A program made the position numbers and the translations under genes. This document shows, one piece after another, positions 17,587-24,578 of a stretch of DNA of 42,879 nucleotides (position 1 is the first letter of the stretch; every line of letters starts with the position of its first letter). This stretch comes from an uncultured Porphyromonadaceae bacterium (lineage in GTDB: Bacteria; Bacteroidota; Bacteroidia; Bacteroidales; Muribaculaceae). The notes beneath the pieces are model-generated. The model searched no databases. It worked only from the letters and a program-made list of their open reading frames with translations, and was not told the origin of the DNA. The stretch is taken from assembly GCA_947176995.1 (NCBI GenBank), contig CAMWSY010000003.1, positions 1 to 42,879 on the forward strand, read 5' to 3'.

Positions 17587-17877
17587 TTATACAAGCGTTA
17601 TCTACACATGACCCTTTTAAGAATCAGCACACTACAGCTTTATAAACACACTGTTGATTTCTTGCAAAGTTAATAATTTTTACTTGTAAATAGTTTCAAA
17701 AGTGTAGAAAACCTTGTTTAGAAACACAACGTTGACCGATGATATCGTTCACGGTTCTCAACACTTAGTGGAGTTTTTTTTTTCATCGGCGCGAAGTGTT
17801 GATATGCACTATTGATATTTACAATGCTTTCTACACATTTTCATCATTATCCACACTTTGTTCACAGCTTATAAACA
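17587..17877. other. AT-rich intergenic region with phased DnaA-box-like 9-mers
   Basis: The divergent nadA-holA gap (17462-17897) contains one exact DnaA box, TTATCCACA at 17847, and several one-mismatch versions on the same strand: TTATCTACA (17598), TTATAAACA (17640 and 17869), TTCTACACA (17829) and TTGTTCACA (17858), plus a weaker TTATACAAG (17587). The boxes at 17847, 17858 and 17869 start exactly 11 bp apart, as do those at 17587 and 17598. Between the clusters is an A/T-rich stretch (17660-17720). This resembles an origin or a DnaA-controlled promoter region. Genes on the left all point left and holA points right, but spot counts of G and C on the plus strand show no obvious skew switch. 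Confidence 0.35.
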
Positions 17878-17885
17878 CAATTTTT

Positions 17886-17893
17886 TATCTTTG
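17886..17893 (+). promoter_or_regulatory. TATCTTTG -7 element directly upstream of holA
   Basis: TATCTTTG is followed by CTAT and the holA ATG at 17898, predicting a transcript that begins at or very near the start codon. The nearest TTTG upstream (17857-17860) is 25 bp away, longer than the usual 19-21, and it overlaps the DnaA-box-like cluster. Confidence 0.5.
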
Positions 17894-17897
17894 CTAT

Positions 17898-18920
17898 ATG
17901 GAAAATCCGGTCGATAACATCAGGAAACAGATAGCCGCACGCAACGTGGCGCCAGTATATTACATTCACGGTGAAGAAGGTTTCTTCATCGATGAGATAG
18001 TGCGGCTCTTTTCAGACTATCTTCCCGAGGCCGACCGGCCTTTCAACATGTTCACATTCTATGCCGCCGAGAAGACTCCCGACGATGTTATGGATATATG
18101 CCGCCGTTATCCCATGATGGCCGATAGGTTGGTGGTGATTGTCCGTGAGGCGCAGACGGCAGGCGGACGATGGTTGAACAAACTGTCATCCTACGTGGCC
18201 GCCCCGTCGCCATCCACACTTCTTGTCATTGCTGCACGCGGTGAAAATCCTTCATGTAAGGAATTTACCACAGCGGTGAAAAAAGGCGGTGGAGTGGATA
18301 TTGAATTTAAGAAAGAAAAAGAATCACACATCAATGCCTTGTTGATAGACTTTCTGGAGAAAAAGCGGCTTCGCTACGAGCCCAAGGCATTGGAGATGAT
18401 AAAAGAATTTGTAGGCACCGACTTGTCGCGCATCTACAACGAAGTGGCCAAAATGAGTGTCGCGCTCGGTGAGGGAGCCACGGTTACCCCCGAGAGTGTC
18501 GAGAGCCTTATAGGTGTCAGCACCGAGTACAACAACTTTGAACTCAAGCACGCTTTGGCGGCAAGAGATTATGTAAAAGCCATAAAAATAACCAAGCATT
18601 TCACTGCAAATCAGAAAAACAATCCTTGGGCGATCACATCCGTCACACTTTTCGATCTCTTTTCATCAGCGTTGGTGGCCTACTACACCCCCGGGGGTGA
18701 TCAGAACATAGTGAAAGCGCTTGGATTGAGAGGCACATGGCAGTTGTCCGATATATTGCTGTGCAAGTCTAAATATAACCCGTGGCAACTTATCGACATT
18801 ATTTCGCTCATCCGTCGTTTTGATGCAGCAGCCAAGGGCAATGGCAGTCGCCGTAATGCCTATCTCTTGCAGGAAGAACTCATTATGGACATCCTCACAT
18901 CCCCGGGACGCCGTTCATAA
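17898..18920 (+). CDS. holA: DNA polymerase III subunit delta
   Basis: HolA is the clamp-loader subunit that opens the beta sliding clamp. The product of 340 aa has the family N-terminus (VAPVYYIHGEEGFFIDEIVR), a degenerate AAA+ fold without a working Walker A, and typical central and C-terminal segments (LIDFLEKKRLRYEPKALEMI, NNPWAITSVTLFDLFSSALV). The ORF track extends 34 codons upstream to 17796, into the AT-rich gap. I use the ATG at 17898 (MENPVDNIRKQI), which follows a TATCTTTG promoter element by four bases. The gene starts right beside the DnaA-box-like array, and another clamp-loader gene, dnaX, lies about 5 kb away. Confidence 0.93.
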   Translation: MENPVDNIRKQIAARNVAPVYYIHGEEGFFIDEIVRLFSDYLPEADRPFNMFTFYAAEKTPDDVMDICRRYPMMADRLVVIVREAQTAGGRWLNKLSSYVAAPSPSTLLVIAARGENPSCKEFTTAVKKGGGVDIEFKKEKESHINALLIDFLEKKRLRYEPKALEMIKEFVGTDLSRIYNEVAKMSVALGEGATVTPESVESLIGVSTEYNNFELKHALAARDYVKAIKITKHFTANQKNNPWAITSVTLFDLFSSALVAYYTPGGDQNIVKALGLRGTWQLSDILLCKSKYNPWQLIDIISLIRRFDAAAKGNGSRRNAYLLQEELIMDILTSPGRRS

Positions 18921-18966
18921 TCATTACTACGCATTTGATTGTTTAACAATAAACATTGGATAACCT

Positions 18967-19827
18967 ATGAAGAAATTAACACTGTTGTTTATAATGCTGT
19001 CAGCAATTATGCCTTCTATCATGGCACAGAATACAATATCAGTCACCGGCAAGTCCGAACTCACCGTTCAGCCCGATGAAGTCCATCTTCTTCTCACTGA
19101 AAAAGAGTATCATCGCATAGATTTCAAAGGCAAGGTATTCATCGATTATGGTGATTACTCATCAGGCATAACCTTTGACCAGTCACTTTATGAGTCAACT
19201 CTCCCCGATGCGAAATTTCAATTCAAGGTAGGCGACAAAGTTTATGAAGGCAGGAAAAAAGACATCAAGTACACTCTTGTGAGCATTGATGTGCTTGAGG
19301 ATCGTGTGATCAAGGCAGCCGACAAAGCCGGGATAGCAAAAAAAGACATTAACATTTCAGAGCTTGGCGATTACTGGCGTTGGCGCAATGGTCCTTACAC
19401 TGTATCGAAGCAGTATGATATAAAACTTCATAGCCCCGAGCAGCTCAATAAATTCATTTCAGCCCTCGACAAGCAGGGAGTATCATCCCTATCCTTTGGC
19501 GAGATGAAAAACAACGATATGGAGCAGTACGACCGCAAGGGGCGCATTCAGGCATTGGAAAATGCCCGCGACAAAGCCACCTACATGGTGCAGACCTTCA
19601 ACGGCACACTTGCCGACCCACTCCAGATTGTCGATGGCAATATGCCTGTGACGACCACAGTTGTTCAGCCACGTATGCTCAAGGCCGCCGCGATGAATGA
19701 CATGGTTGAGGAAGCAGCTTACGGAGTCATGGACGCCGGTACATCCCTTGAGTCACTCAATACCTTCCCCATGATTAGGAAAACCTACAACGTCAGCGTC
19801 ATCTTCACCGTCACCTACCCCCAATAA
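18967..19827 (+). CDS. Exported SIMPL-domain (DUF541) protein
   Basis: This 286-aa protein has a signal peptide (MKKLTLLFIMLSAIMPSIMA) and a SIMPL/DUF541 domain: the opening ISVTGKSELTVQPDEVHLLL is typical, as is the second half (KGRIQALENARDKATYMV). SIMPL proteins are periplasmic or outer-membrane-associated and form oligomers in some species. Their biochemical role is poorly defined, with reports of stress-related functions. An insertion around residues 40-90 (KGKVFIDYGDYSSGITFDQ) separates the first strand from the rest and seems larger than in minimal SIMPL domains. It is 46 bp after holA. A composite hairpin repeat follows its stop codon and may end transcription. Confidence 0.8.
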   Translation: MKKLTLLFIMLSAIMPSIMAQNTISVTGKSELTVQPDEVHLLLTEKEYHRIDFKGKVFIDYGDYSSGITFDQSLYESTLPDAKFQFKVGDKVYEGRKKDIKYTLVSIDVLEDRVIKAADKAGIAKKDINISELGDYWRWRNGPYTVSKQYDIKLHSPEQLNKFISALDKQGVSSLSFGEMKNNDMEQYDRKGRIQALENARDKATYMVQTFNGTLADPLQIVDGNMPVTTTVVQPRMLKAAAMNDMVEEAAYGVMDAGTSLESLNTFPMIRKTYNVSVIFTVTYPQ

Positions 19828-19840
19828 AAATATTCCACTT

Positions 19841-19942
19841 CGCCCGTGAAACGGGCGTAACAACTGTCAGCACCGGGTGACCCGTAAGGGGAACCCGGTG
19901 TAAATTTTACATTAAATTAGAGCTGCGGAGCTGCGAAACACC
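19841..19942. repeat. Composite hairpin repeat A, copy 1
   Basis: This element contains CGCCCGTGAAACGGGCG (7-bp stem, 3-nt loop), the linker TAACAACTGTCAG, CACCGGGT...ACCCGGTG (8-bp stem), and, about 18 bp later, GAGCTGCGGAGCTGCGAAACA. A second copy with the same order and orientation is at 22511-22607. Copy 1 lies between the convergent SIMPL and CDP-alcohol phosphotransferase genes, where its hairpins could act as a bidirectional terminator. The rest of 19943-20002 shows nothing recognisable. Confidence 0.75.
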
Positions 19943-20002
19943 TCTGCCTTCTTTGTCAACTAATGACATCATCCCCACATTACATTCTCTAAATTCCCTG
20001 TC

Positions 20003-20926
20003 TTATATCTTTTTGATGAATCTACGGCATATTTTCTCATGCCTTACTATCATGTATATCATGATGAAATTAAACACCGTCAGTTCGGCAGCAAAGTAAA
20101 GCCACGGCATCTTCACTACAAGCGCGATAAAAAGAGTGATGGCGCGCCAGTTGAAAGTGAGGATGTTGGTGTATTTCATCAGCGGTTTCGATGCAGCTCT
20201 GAATTCCTCTCTGAACCAGTCAGGTATATTGCCATCGGGCCATTTTTGTCTGATTTCCCGACGAAGTTTCTGCATCTCGGGGCTTGTAGCCTCCTGTTGG
20301 AGAGTATAACCTATGTAAAAAATTAAAGTCAGTTTTTTAAGCCATTTCCGTTTCGGGGTTTCTGCAAGCTGTTTCTTCAGATTATAGGAATTATCGAGTT
20401 CGCTTCCCGATCTTCCGTTGACAAAAAACAGATGAAATTGTCGGTAAATGTCAGCCATGGCAGCCTGTTTGCCATGACATAATCCGGCTAATACAGCCAT
20501 GACCCATATTACCCACGGATATTCACTGAAAAACACCGATGTACGTGGTTCTCTAAGGCATATTGCTATGTAGATTGCGGCAAACCACAGATCCCCGGCC
20601 ATACCGTCGAGTATTCGGCCGATGCGCGAGTACTGTTTGGTCATGCGGGCAAGCTGACCGTCGGCACTGTCAAATGAATTGGCCCAGATAAGCAGAAGCA
20701 TTCCGAGCATATTGGTCCATAAATCATTGTAGTACATCATCACCCCGGCCGCCACACCTATGAAGATCGAGGCGATAGTGATGGCATTTGGGTGTATACC
20801 GAGCTTCTTTGCGATTATTGCCCATACATATCCTATCGGACGATAAAAGCACAAATCTATCGTTTCTTCTGTATCAGAGCTTTTTAGAGTGCTTTTATAA
20901 TTTTCTTTAAGTTCTTTGATATTCAT
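20003..20926 (-). CDS. CDP-alcohol phosphatidyltransferase family membrane protein
   Basis: These enzymes move a phosphoalcohol from CDP-diacylglycerol or CDP-alcohol to an acceptor, making phospholipid head groups. The 307-aa product has several hydrophobic helices and the signature DSADGQLAR...G...D, matching DxxDGxxAR-x8-GxxxD. After the third Asp the sequence is GMAGD, so the fourth Asp is one residue later than the usual DxxxD; this may reflect a subfamily. The substrate cannot be named. Helices lie around residues 45-100, 115-150 and 255-300, with a soluble loop near 165-235. GtrA and ATP-grasp genes directly upstream on the same strand suggest a small operon for envelope lipid or polymer decoration (inference). 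Confidence 0.85.
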   Translation of the reverse strand: MNIKELKENYKSTLKSSDTEETIDLCFYRPIGYVWAIIAKKLGIHPNAITIASIFIGVAAGVMMYYNDLWTNMLGMLLLIWANSFDSADGQLARMTKQYSRIGRILDGMAGDLWFAAIYIAICLREPRTSVFFSEYPWVIWVMAVLAGLCHGKQAAMADIYRQFHLFFVNGRSGSELDNSYNLKKQLAETPKRKWLKKLTLIFYIGYTLQQEATSPEMQKLRREIRQKWPDGNIPDWFREEFRAASKPLMKYTNILTFNWRAITLFIALVVKMPWLYFAAELTVFNFIMIYMIVRHEKICRRFIKKI

Positions 20927-20934
20927 GTAGTGGA

Positions 20935-21471
20935 TTACATTTTATTGGTGAAATGCCCGTGCATCACAAAATTTGTCATCGAGTGGGCTATTCGGTCAAA
21001 CCGCGTGCGGCGGTACACGAAGTAACGCTGCAAAGTAAAATTAAAACCGAGCGAGACTATGATTGCCACAAGCAGACGCGCTGCCGTGAAATATCCGTCA
21101 GGTTTGAAACCTATCGTTTCGAGAAGATGCCAGCGGCACAGAAGCCAGTACATCCCTTGCGTTCCACCGGCGTTAAGCAGCAGACTCCCCACCCATACCA
21201 TTGCGAATTTAGCTGCAAGAGCCTTCCACGGGCAGTCATCTACCCTGAAAGTGAAGCGGTAATTGAGCATGAAATTCACTATGCCGCCAGCTATTGCACC
21301 TATCGCAGCCGAGATAAGCGGAGTAAGAAAAAGCCACTTGAACATTACGAAACTCACCACAAAGTCCACCAGTCCCGATGTTTGTGATGAGACCCCCGAC
21401 CTGAGCAGGGTACTCACAAAATCGTTGCTGTAGACCAGATGGCGGCCCAGATGTTTTATTCTTCTGCGCAT
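20935..21471 (-). CDS. GtrA family membrane protein
   Basis: GtrA-like proteins are small four-helix membrane proteins often proposed to flip polyprenyl-phosphate-linked sugars. This 178-aa product shows four hydrophobic segments (about residues 30-52, 54-74, 88-110 and 130-152), with the family's NFMLNYRFTFR motif between helices 2 and 3 and the matching NFTLQRYFVYR near the C-terminus. It is 8 bp upstream of the CDP-alcohol transferase. In context it may supply or flip a lipid-linked precursor for that enzyme's product, but no glycosyltransferase gene is adjacent. Confidence 0.85.
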   Translation of the reverse strand: MRRRIKHLGRHLVYSNDFVSTLLRSGVSSQTSGLVDFVVSFVMFKWLFLTPLISAAIGAIAGGIVNFMLNYRFTFRVDDCPWKALAAKFAMVWVGSLLLNAGGTQGMYWLLCRWHLLETIGFKPDGYFTAARLLVAIIVSLGFNFTLQRYFVYRRTRFDRIAHSMTNFVMHGHFTNKM

Positions 21472-21514
21472 TGAAGTGATTGATTTACTCCTTGTTTTTT
21501 AATATCACTTCATT

Positions 21515-22387
21515 TTATCGCCTCTGCTTGATTTGTCGCAACACGTAGCGGGCTATGGCTGAGCTTGCCTCTTTGCGGCACGGTGCGAAACTGGGCCAGT
21601 CGTTCACATCTATGATCATCAGTTCACCGTTGGGCAGAAGCATACAGTCGCCGCCATACACATCTATTTCAAGAGCTTCAGCAGCCTTTTCACAGATCTC
21701 TTTCAACTTGTTCTCGTCAAAGTCAGCTTTCGACTCATCATCGGCATCAGGGCCATAGTGACGTGAATCCATTGGGAGAAACCAGTTGAAAAATCCCGTT
21801 CCCCTTATCCCGTAGAACCTTATCAGATCACCTATGACATGTTCGGTTATAAGCGCGCGCCTTATACCGCGCAGAAAATACTCATGCAGCACTTCTTGGG
21901 CTTCTTCAGCATGACGTACAAATGTCACGTCCTCCTTGTGCATCGAGTGAAAATCGGCCTGCTTTATCCAGCATTTTCCTATATTCAGTTCTTTCAACCG
22001 TTTAAGAGCCGATTTGTCAGTGTCTACTGTAAAATTCACTGGATATGGTATTGAGTTTCCCATGAGAATGCGGCTCATGCGCTCGCGCCGGCAATTCTCT
22101 ATGCCATACCCTGAATTTACAACATACATCCCCTCCTTTTCAAGTTGTTCGAGACGTTCGACACATTTCGGTGAACGGCACATTGCCAGCACGCAATCCA
22201 TCTCTTTTAATTCAGCGATGGCATTTTCATCCATTCCGCCGAATTGCTCCTCGCTGTATAGCCTGACCTCACAGCCGCGTTTACGCAACTGATCGCCTAC
22301 GGCATTCATTATAGCCGCATCATTGCCTATGTGGTTAGGGGAATAGTCTCTTGCGCGCAGTATTCCCGCAATTCTTGCTGTTGACAA
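21515..22387 (-). CDS. ATP-grasp family protein (RimK-like), TTG start
   Basis: This 290-aa protein has an ATP-grasp-like layout: an N-terminal pre-ATP domain (ARIAGILRARDYSPNHIGND), a central region with WIKQADFH and ITEHVIGDLIRFYGI, and a C-terminal metal-binding stretch IDVYGGDCMLLPNGELMIID followed by VNDWPSFAPC. ATP-grasp enzymes join a carboxylate to an amine or thiol through an acyl-phosphate; the substrates here are unknown. No ATG is available at the N-terminus: the frame opens after a stop 10 codons upstream of the TTG at 22387, and the next ATG would delete the conserved SPNHIGNDAAI. TTG is therefore the likely start. A TATCTTTG promoter element sits about 39 bp upstream. GtrA and CDP-alcohol transferase genes follow. 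Confidence 0.8.
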   Translation of the reverse strand: MSTARIAGILRARDYSPNHIGNDAAIMNAVGDQLRKRGCEVRLYSEEQFGGMDENAIAELKEMDCVLAMCRSPKCVERLEQLEKEGMYVVNSGYGIENCRRERMSRILMGNSIPYPVNFTVDTDKSALKRLKELNIGKCWIKQADFHSMHKEDVTFVRHAEEAQEVLHEYFLRGIRRALITEHVIGDLIRFYGIRGTGFFNWFLPMDSRHYGPDADDESKADFDENKLKEICEKAAEALEIDVYGGDCMLLPNGELMIIDVNDWPSFAPCRKEASSAIARYVLRQIKQRR

Positions 22388-22425
22388 AACGTGATAGTGA
22401 GGTGATAAAATTTATATTAGTTCTG

Positions 22426-22433
22426 CAAAGATA
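22426..22433 (-). promoter_or_regulatory. TATCTTTG -7 element upstream of the ATP-grasp/GtrA/CDP-alcohol genes
   Basis: TATCTTTG on the minus strand, with a predicted start near 22420 and a leader of about 33 nt before the TTG start codon. No TTTG -33 element was found at the standard spacing, so the call rests on the -7 match and its position. Confidence 0.45.
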
Positions 22434-22480
22434 ATCAAGTTATTTTAATTCTGAGGGTATGTCATGAATGCTTTTTCAAG

Positions 22481-22507
22481 ACTCCGATATCTCCGAGTTC
22501 TCCCACC
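22481..22507. repeat. 9-bp periodic repeat, copy 3
   Basis: CTCCGATAT CTCCGAGTT CTCCCACCA are three units at a 9-bp step, immediately before composite repeat A copy 2. The same unit order CTCTGATAT CTCCGCGTT CTCC occurs at 37783-37808. Confidence 0.6.
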
Positions 22508-22510
22508 AAG

Positions 22511-22607
22511 CCCGTGAAACGGGCGTAACAACTGTCAGCACCGGGTGAGCATAGCGAACCCGGTGAAAAGTGCATAGATACCCTTGAGCTGCGGAGCTGC
22601 GAAACAT
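22511..22607. repeat. Composite hairpin repeat A, copy 2
   Basis: CCCGTGAAACGGGCG, TAACAACTGTCAGCACCGG and GTGAGCATAGCGAACCCGGTG, then GAGCTGCGGAGCTGCGAAACA, repeat the order and orientation of copy 1 at 19841. The arms are identical, while the loop (AGCATAGCG versus CCCGTAAGGGG) and the spacer before GAGCTGCGG differ. It lies between the dnaX stop and the ATP-grasp promoter. Confidence 0.75.
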
Positions 22608-22614
22608 CCATAGA

Positions 22615-22667
22615 GTAGGAACGCACGATCCGTGCGTCCTCTTGATTATCAGCGTGCAACGCCCGTA
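22615..22667. repeat. GACGCAC hairpin repeat B, copy 1
   Basis: GTAGGAACGCACGATCCGTGCGTCC (7-bp stem ACGCACG/CGTGCGT) is followed by TCTTGATTATCAGCGTGCAACGCCCGT. The copy at 37684-37735 shares both the hairpin and the trailing TATCAGC-TGCAAC sequence. It abuts the dnaX stop at 22674 and could serve as its terminator, although no U-tract follows. Confidence 0.7.
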
Positions 22668-22673
22668 GTTATA

Positions 22674-24488
22674 TCACGACAGGCGCAGATCAAGTTCCTT
22701 AACAAAATCAGCCATTTGCGGATTCTTTTCAAGAAGATGCTGATATACTTCCCGGTCAGTCCATGTGCGTGGATTCCCTTCACCTGCATTTACCTCCACA
22801 TTGAGTGTCACGAAATCATTGTTGAGATTTTTATGCAGATAGGGGAGAAGACGCGATTTTTCCTCCTCCATCATCACCCTTTGCAGTTCATTTTCCACAA
22901 CGATGGTCAGGGTAGTGGTGTCGTCACCGATTTTCGGCATTGAGGCGCGCATTGTATTCACAAGGCGCTTTTCCGAGGGGCGTGCGTCCATGTAATCTTG
23001 CCACACCTCATGTAGTCGTTCGGTAGTGAACCGTGCGCTGTTGGTTTTGTTTCCTCCGCTCTGTGATTGTACCCTCTCGGGTGTCTTGTCATTGTTGATG
23101 TCGTTGATGTTGCGTAGCGACAGACCGCTGCTGCGCATCCCCCCCGTGCTCTTTATCTGCACGGTCGGTTGCGGGCGGCTTTGCCGTTGGGCAGACGGGG
23201 GAGTAGCCGTGGTAGACGGAGTCTGGGTTGTGACCGTGCGCTGTGTCTGTGGTTGCGGTGTAGCAACCGGTGTCGGTTTTGGTGTAACCGGAGTAGCCTG
23301 TGGAGCGGTGTTTGCAACGGTTGTTGTCGCTCTCACTGGTGCGAGACTGTCAAGATGCCCCTCCTCCTTCTCGCTAAAGGCGGGGGAGGGGCTTAGTAGT
23401 TGGCACAGTTTGATGAGCAGCAGCTCCGCAAGAAATGACTTGTTGGTGGCCTCGCGGTAATGCAGGTCGGCATCGTTGCAGAGACTCATGGCTTTATAGA
23501 AGAAATCGGCAGGAAATTTTGAGGCGGCTTCCGCCATAAGTTTCTTCTCCTCTTCGGGTGCATCCACAAGCTGAAGTGTGCGGGCATCGCGGGCAGCCAT
23601 CATGTCGCGTAGCCACGATGCAAGGCCGTTGATGAAAAAGTGGGTGTCAAATCCCTTGTCCCTTATCTCCTTGAACACAAGCAGAGCAGCCCCCGGGTCA
23701 GCTGTGGCAAACGCATCGCACAACCGTTTGAAATAACTTCCGTCGAGCACGTTAAGGCTCTCTATGGCAGCTTCGTATGTGATGTGACCCCGCGTCGAGG
23801 CAGCCACTTGGTCAAATATCGAGAGAGCGTCACGCATCGCGCCGTCGGCTTTCGATGCGATCACCCCGAGAGCCGACCTTTCCGCCTCTATTCCCTCCTG
23901 CCGGGCCACATCGGCAAGATGATCCGTTATGTCATCCGGAGTGATGCGGGCGAAATCATATATCTGACACCTTGACAGTATCGTCGGGATGATTTTGTGC
24001 TTTTCCGTCGTGGCAAGAATGAAAATAGCGTATGATGGCGGTTCCTCAAGTGTTTTCAGAAACGCATTGAAAGCGCTCGACGACAGCATGTGCACCTCGT
24101 CGATGATGAAAACCCTGTATTTTCCTGTAGTGGGGGGGATCAGCACCTGATCCACGAGATTGCGTATATCGTCTACGCCGTTGTTAGATGCGGCATCCAG
24201 TTCCACTATATTGAGCGACCGCCCCTCATTGAAAGCGCGGCACGAGTCGCATTCGTTGCACGGATTGCCGTCGGCTGTCGGATTGGTGCAGTTTATGGTT
24301 TTTGCAAAGATTCTCGCGCACGACGTCTTCCCCACGCCTCGCGATCCGCAGAAAAGATAAGCGTGAGCCAGCCGGTTGGTTGCTATCGCGTTTCGCAGAG
24401 TCATCGTCAGAGCCTTCTGGCCGATCACTGCGTTGAACGTCGACGGACGGTATTTTCGTGCCGAAACTATATACTGATTATTTTCCAT
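22674..24488 (-). CDS. dnaX: DNA polymerase III subunits gamma/tau
   Basis: DnaX is the clamp-loader ATPase. The product of 604 aa has Walker A (GSRGVGKTSCARIFA), the four-cysteine zinc module (C at CTNPTADGNPCNECDSC), Walker B (IIDEVHMLSSSAFNA) and sensor 1 (LATTEKHKIIPTILSRC). A Thr/Pro/Gln-rich flexible linker (about residues 375-470) joins the AAA+ part to a C-terminal domain that ends in EKNPQMADFVKELDL. I see no convincing frameshift signal, so only one long form is expected. The ORF track starts nine codons early. The ATG at 24488 (MENNQYIVSARKYRP) matches the family start and follows a TACATTTG element by four bases. It is divergent from the kinase-like gene. Confidence 0.96.
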   Translation of the reverse strand: MENNQYIVSARKYRPSTFNAVIGQKALTMTLRNAIATNRLAHAYLFCGSRGVGKTSCARIFAKTINCTNPTADGNPCNECDSCRAFNEGRSLNIVELDAASNNGVDDIRNLVDQVLIPPTTGKYRVFIIDEVHMLSSSAFNAFLKTLEEPPSYAIFILATTEKHKIIPTILSRCQIYDFARITPDDITDHLADVARQEGIEAERSALGVIASKADGAMRDALSIFDQVAASTRGHITYEAAIESLNVLDGSYFKRLCDAFATADPGAALLVFKEIRDKGFDTHFFINGLASWLRDMMAARDARTLQLVDAPEEEKKLMAEAASKFPADFFYKAMSLCNDADLHYREATNKSFLAELLLIKLCQLLSPSPAFSEKEEGHLDSLAPVRATTTVANTAPQATPVTPKPTPVATPQPQTQRTVTTQTPSTTATPPSAQRQSRPQPTVQIKSTGGMRSSGLSLRNINDINNDKTPERVQSQSGGNKTNSARFTTERLHEVWQDYMDARPSEKRLVNTMRASMPKIGDDTTTLTIVVENELQRVMMEEEKSRLLPYLHKNLNNDFVTLNVEVNAGEGNPRTWTDREVYQHLLEKNPQMADFVKELDLRLS

Positions 24489-24492
24489 CACC

Positions 24493-24500
24493 CAAATGTA
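24493..24500 (-). promoter_or_regulatory. TACATTTG -7 element directly upstream of dnaX
   Basis: TACATTTG on the minus strand, then GGTG and the ATG at 24488, predicting a leaderless or nearly leaderless dnaX transcript. A TTTG lies 25 bp upstream, wider than the usual spacing. Confidence 0.5.
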
Positions 24501-24564
24501 GTCAAATAAAGACAATTATTTGAACCAAAACCACCCTAAATTTATGAAGTATGGATTATTTTCA

Positions 24565-24572
24565 TAAATTTG
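24565..24572 (+). promoter_or_regulatory. TAAATTTG -7 element directly upstream of the kinase-like gene
   Basis: TAAATTTG is followed by CATTCT and ATG at 24579, so the transcript should start at or next to the start codon. A weak -33 element, TTTA, lies 20 bp upstream at 24541-24544. Confidence 0.5.
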
Positions 24573-24578
24573 CATTCT

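Noticed and set aside
17796-17897. N-terminal extension of holA in the ORF track
   Set aside because: It covers the DnaA-box-like array and promoter element, and its composition is Tyr/Phe/Leu/Ser with no family match. The ATG at 17898 fits HolA.
22674-24488. Programmed frameshift in dnaX giving a short gamma form
   Set aside because: I looked for an A-rich slippery heptamer with a following hairpin near the end of the AAA+ part. Only a run of six G residues on the coding strand is present, without a clear structure.
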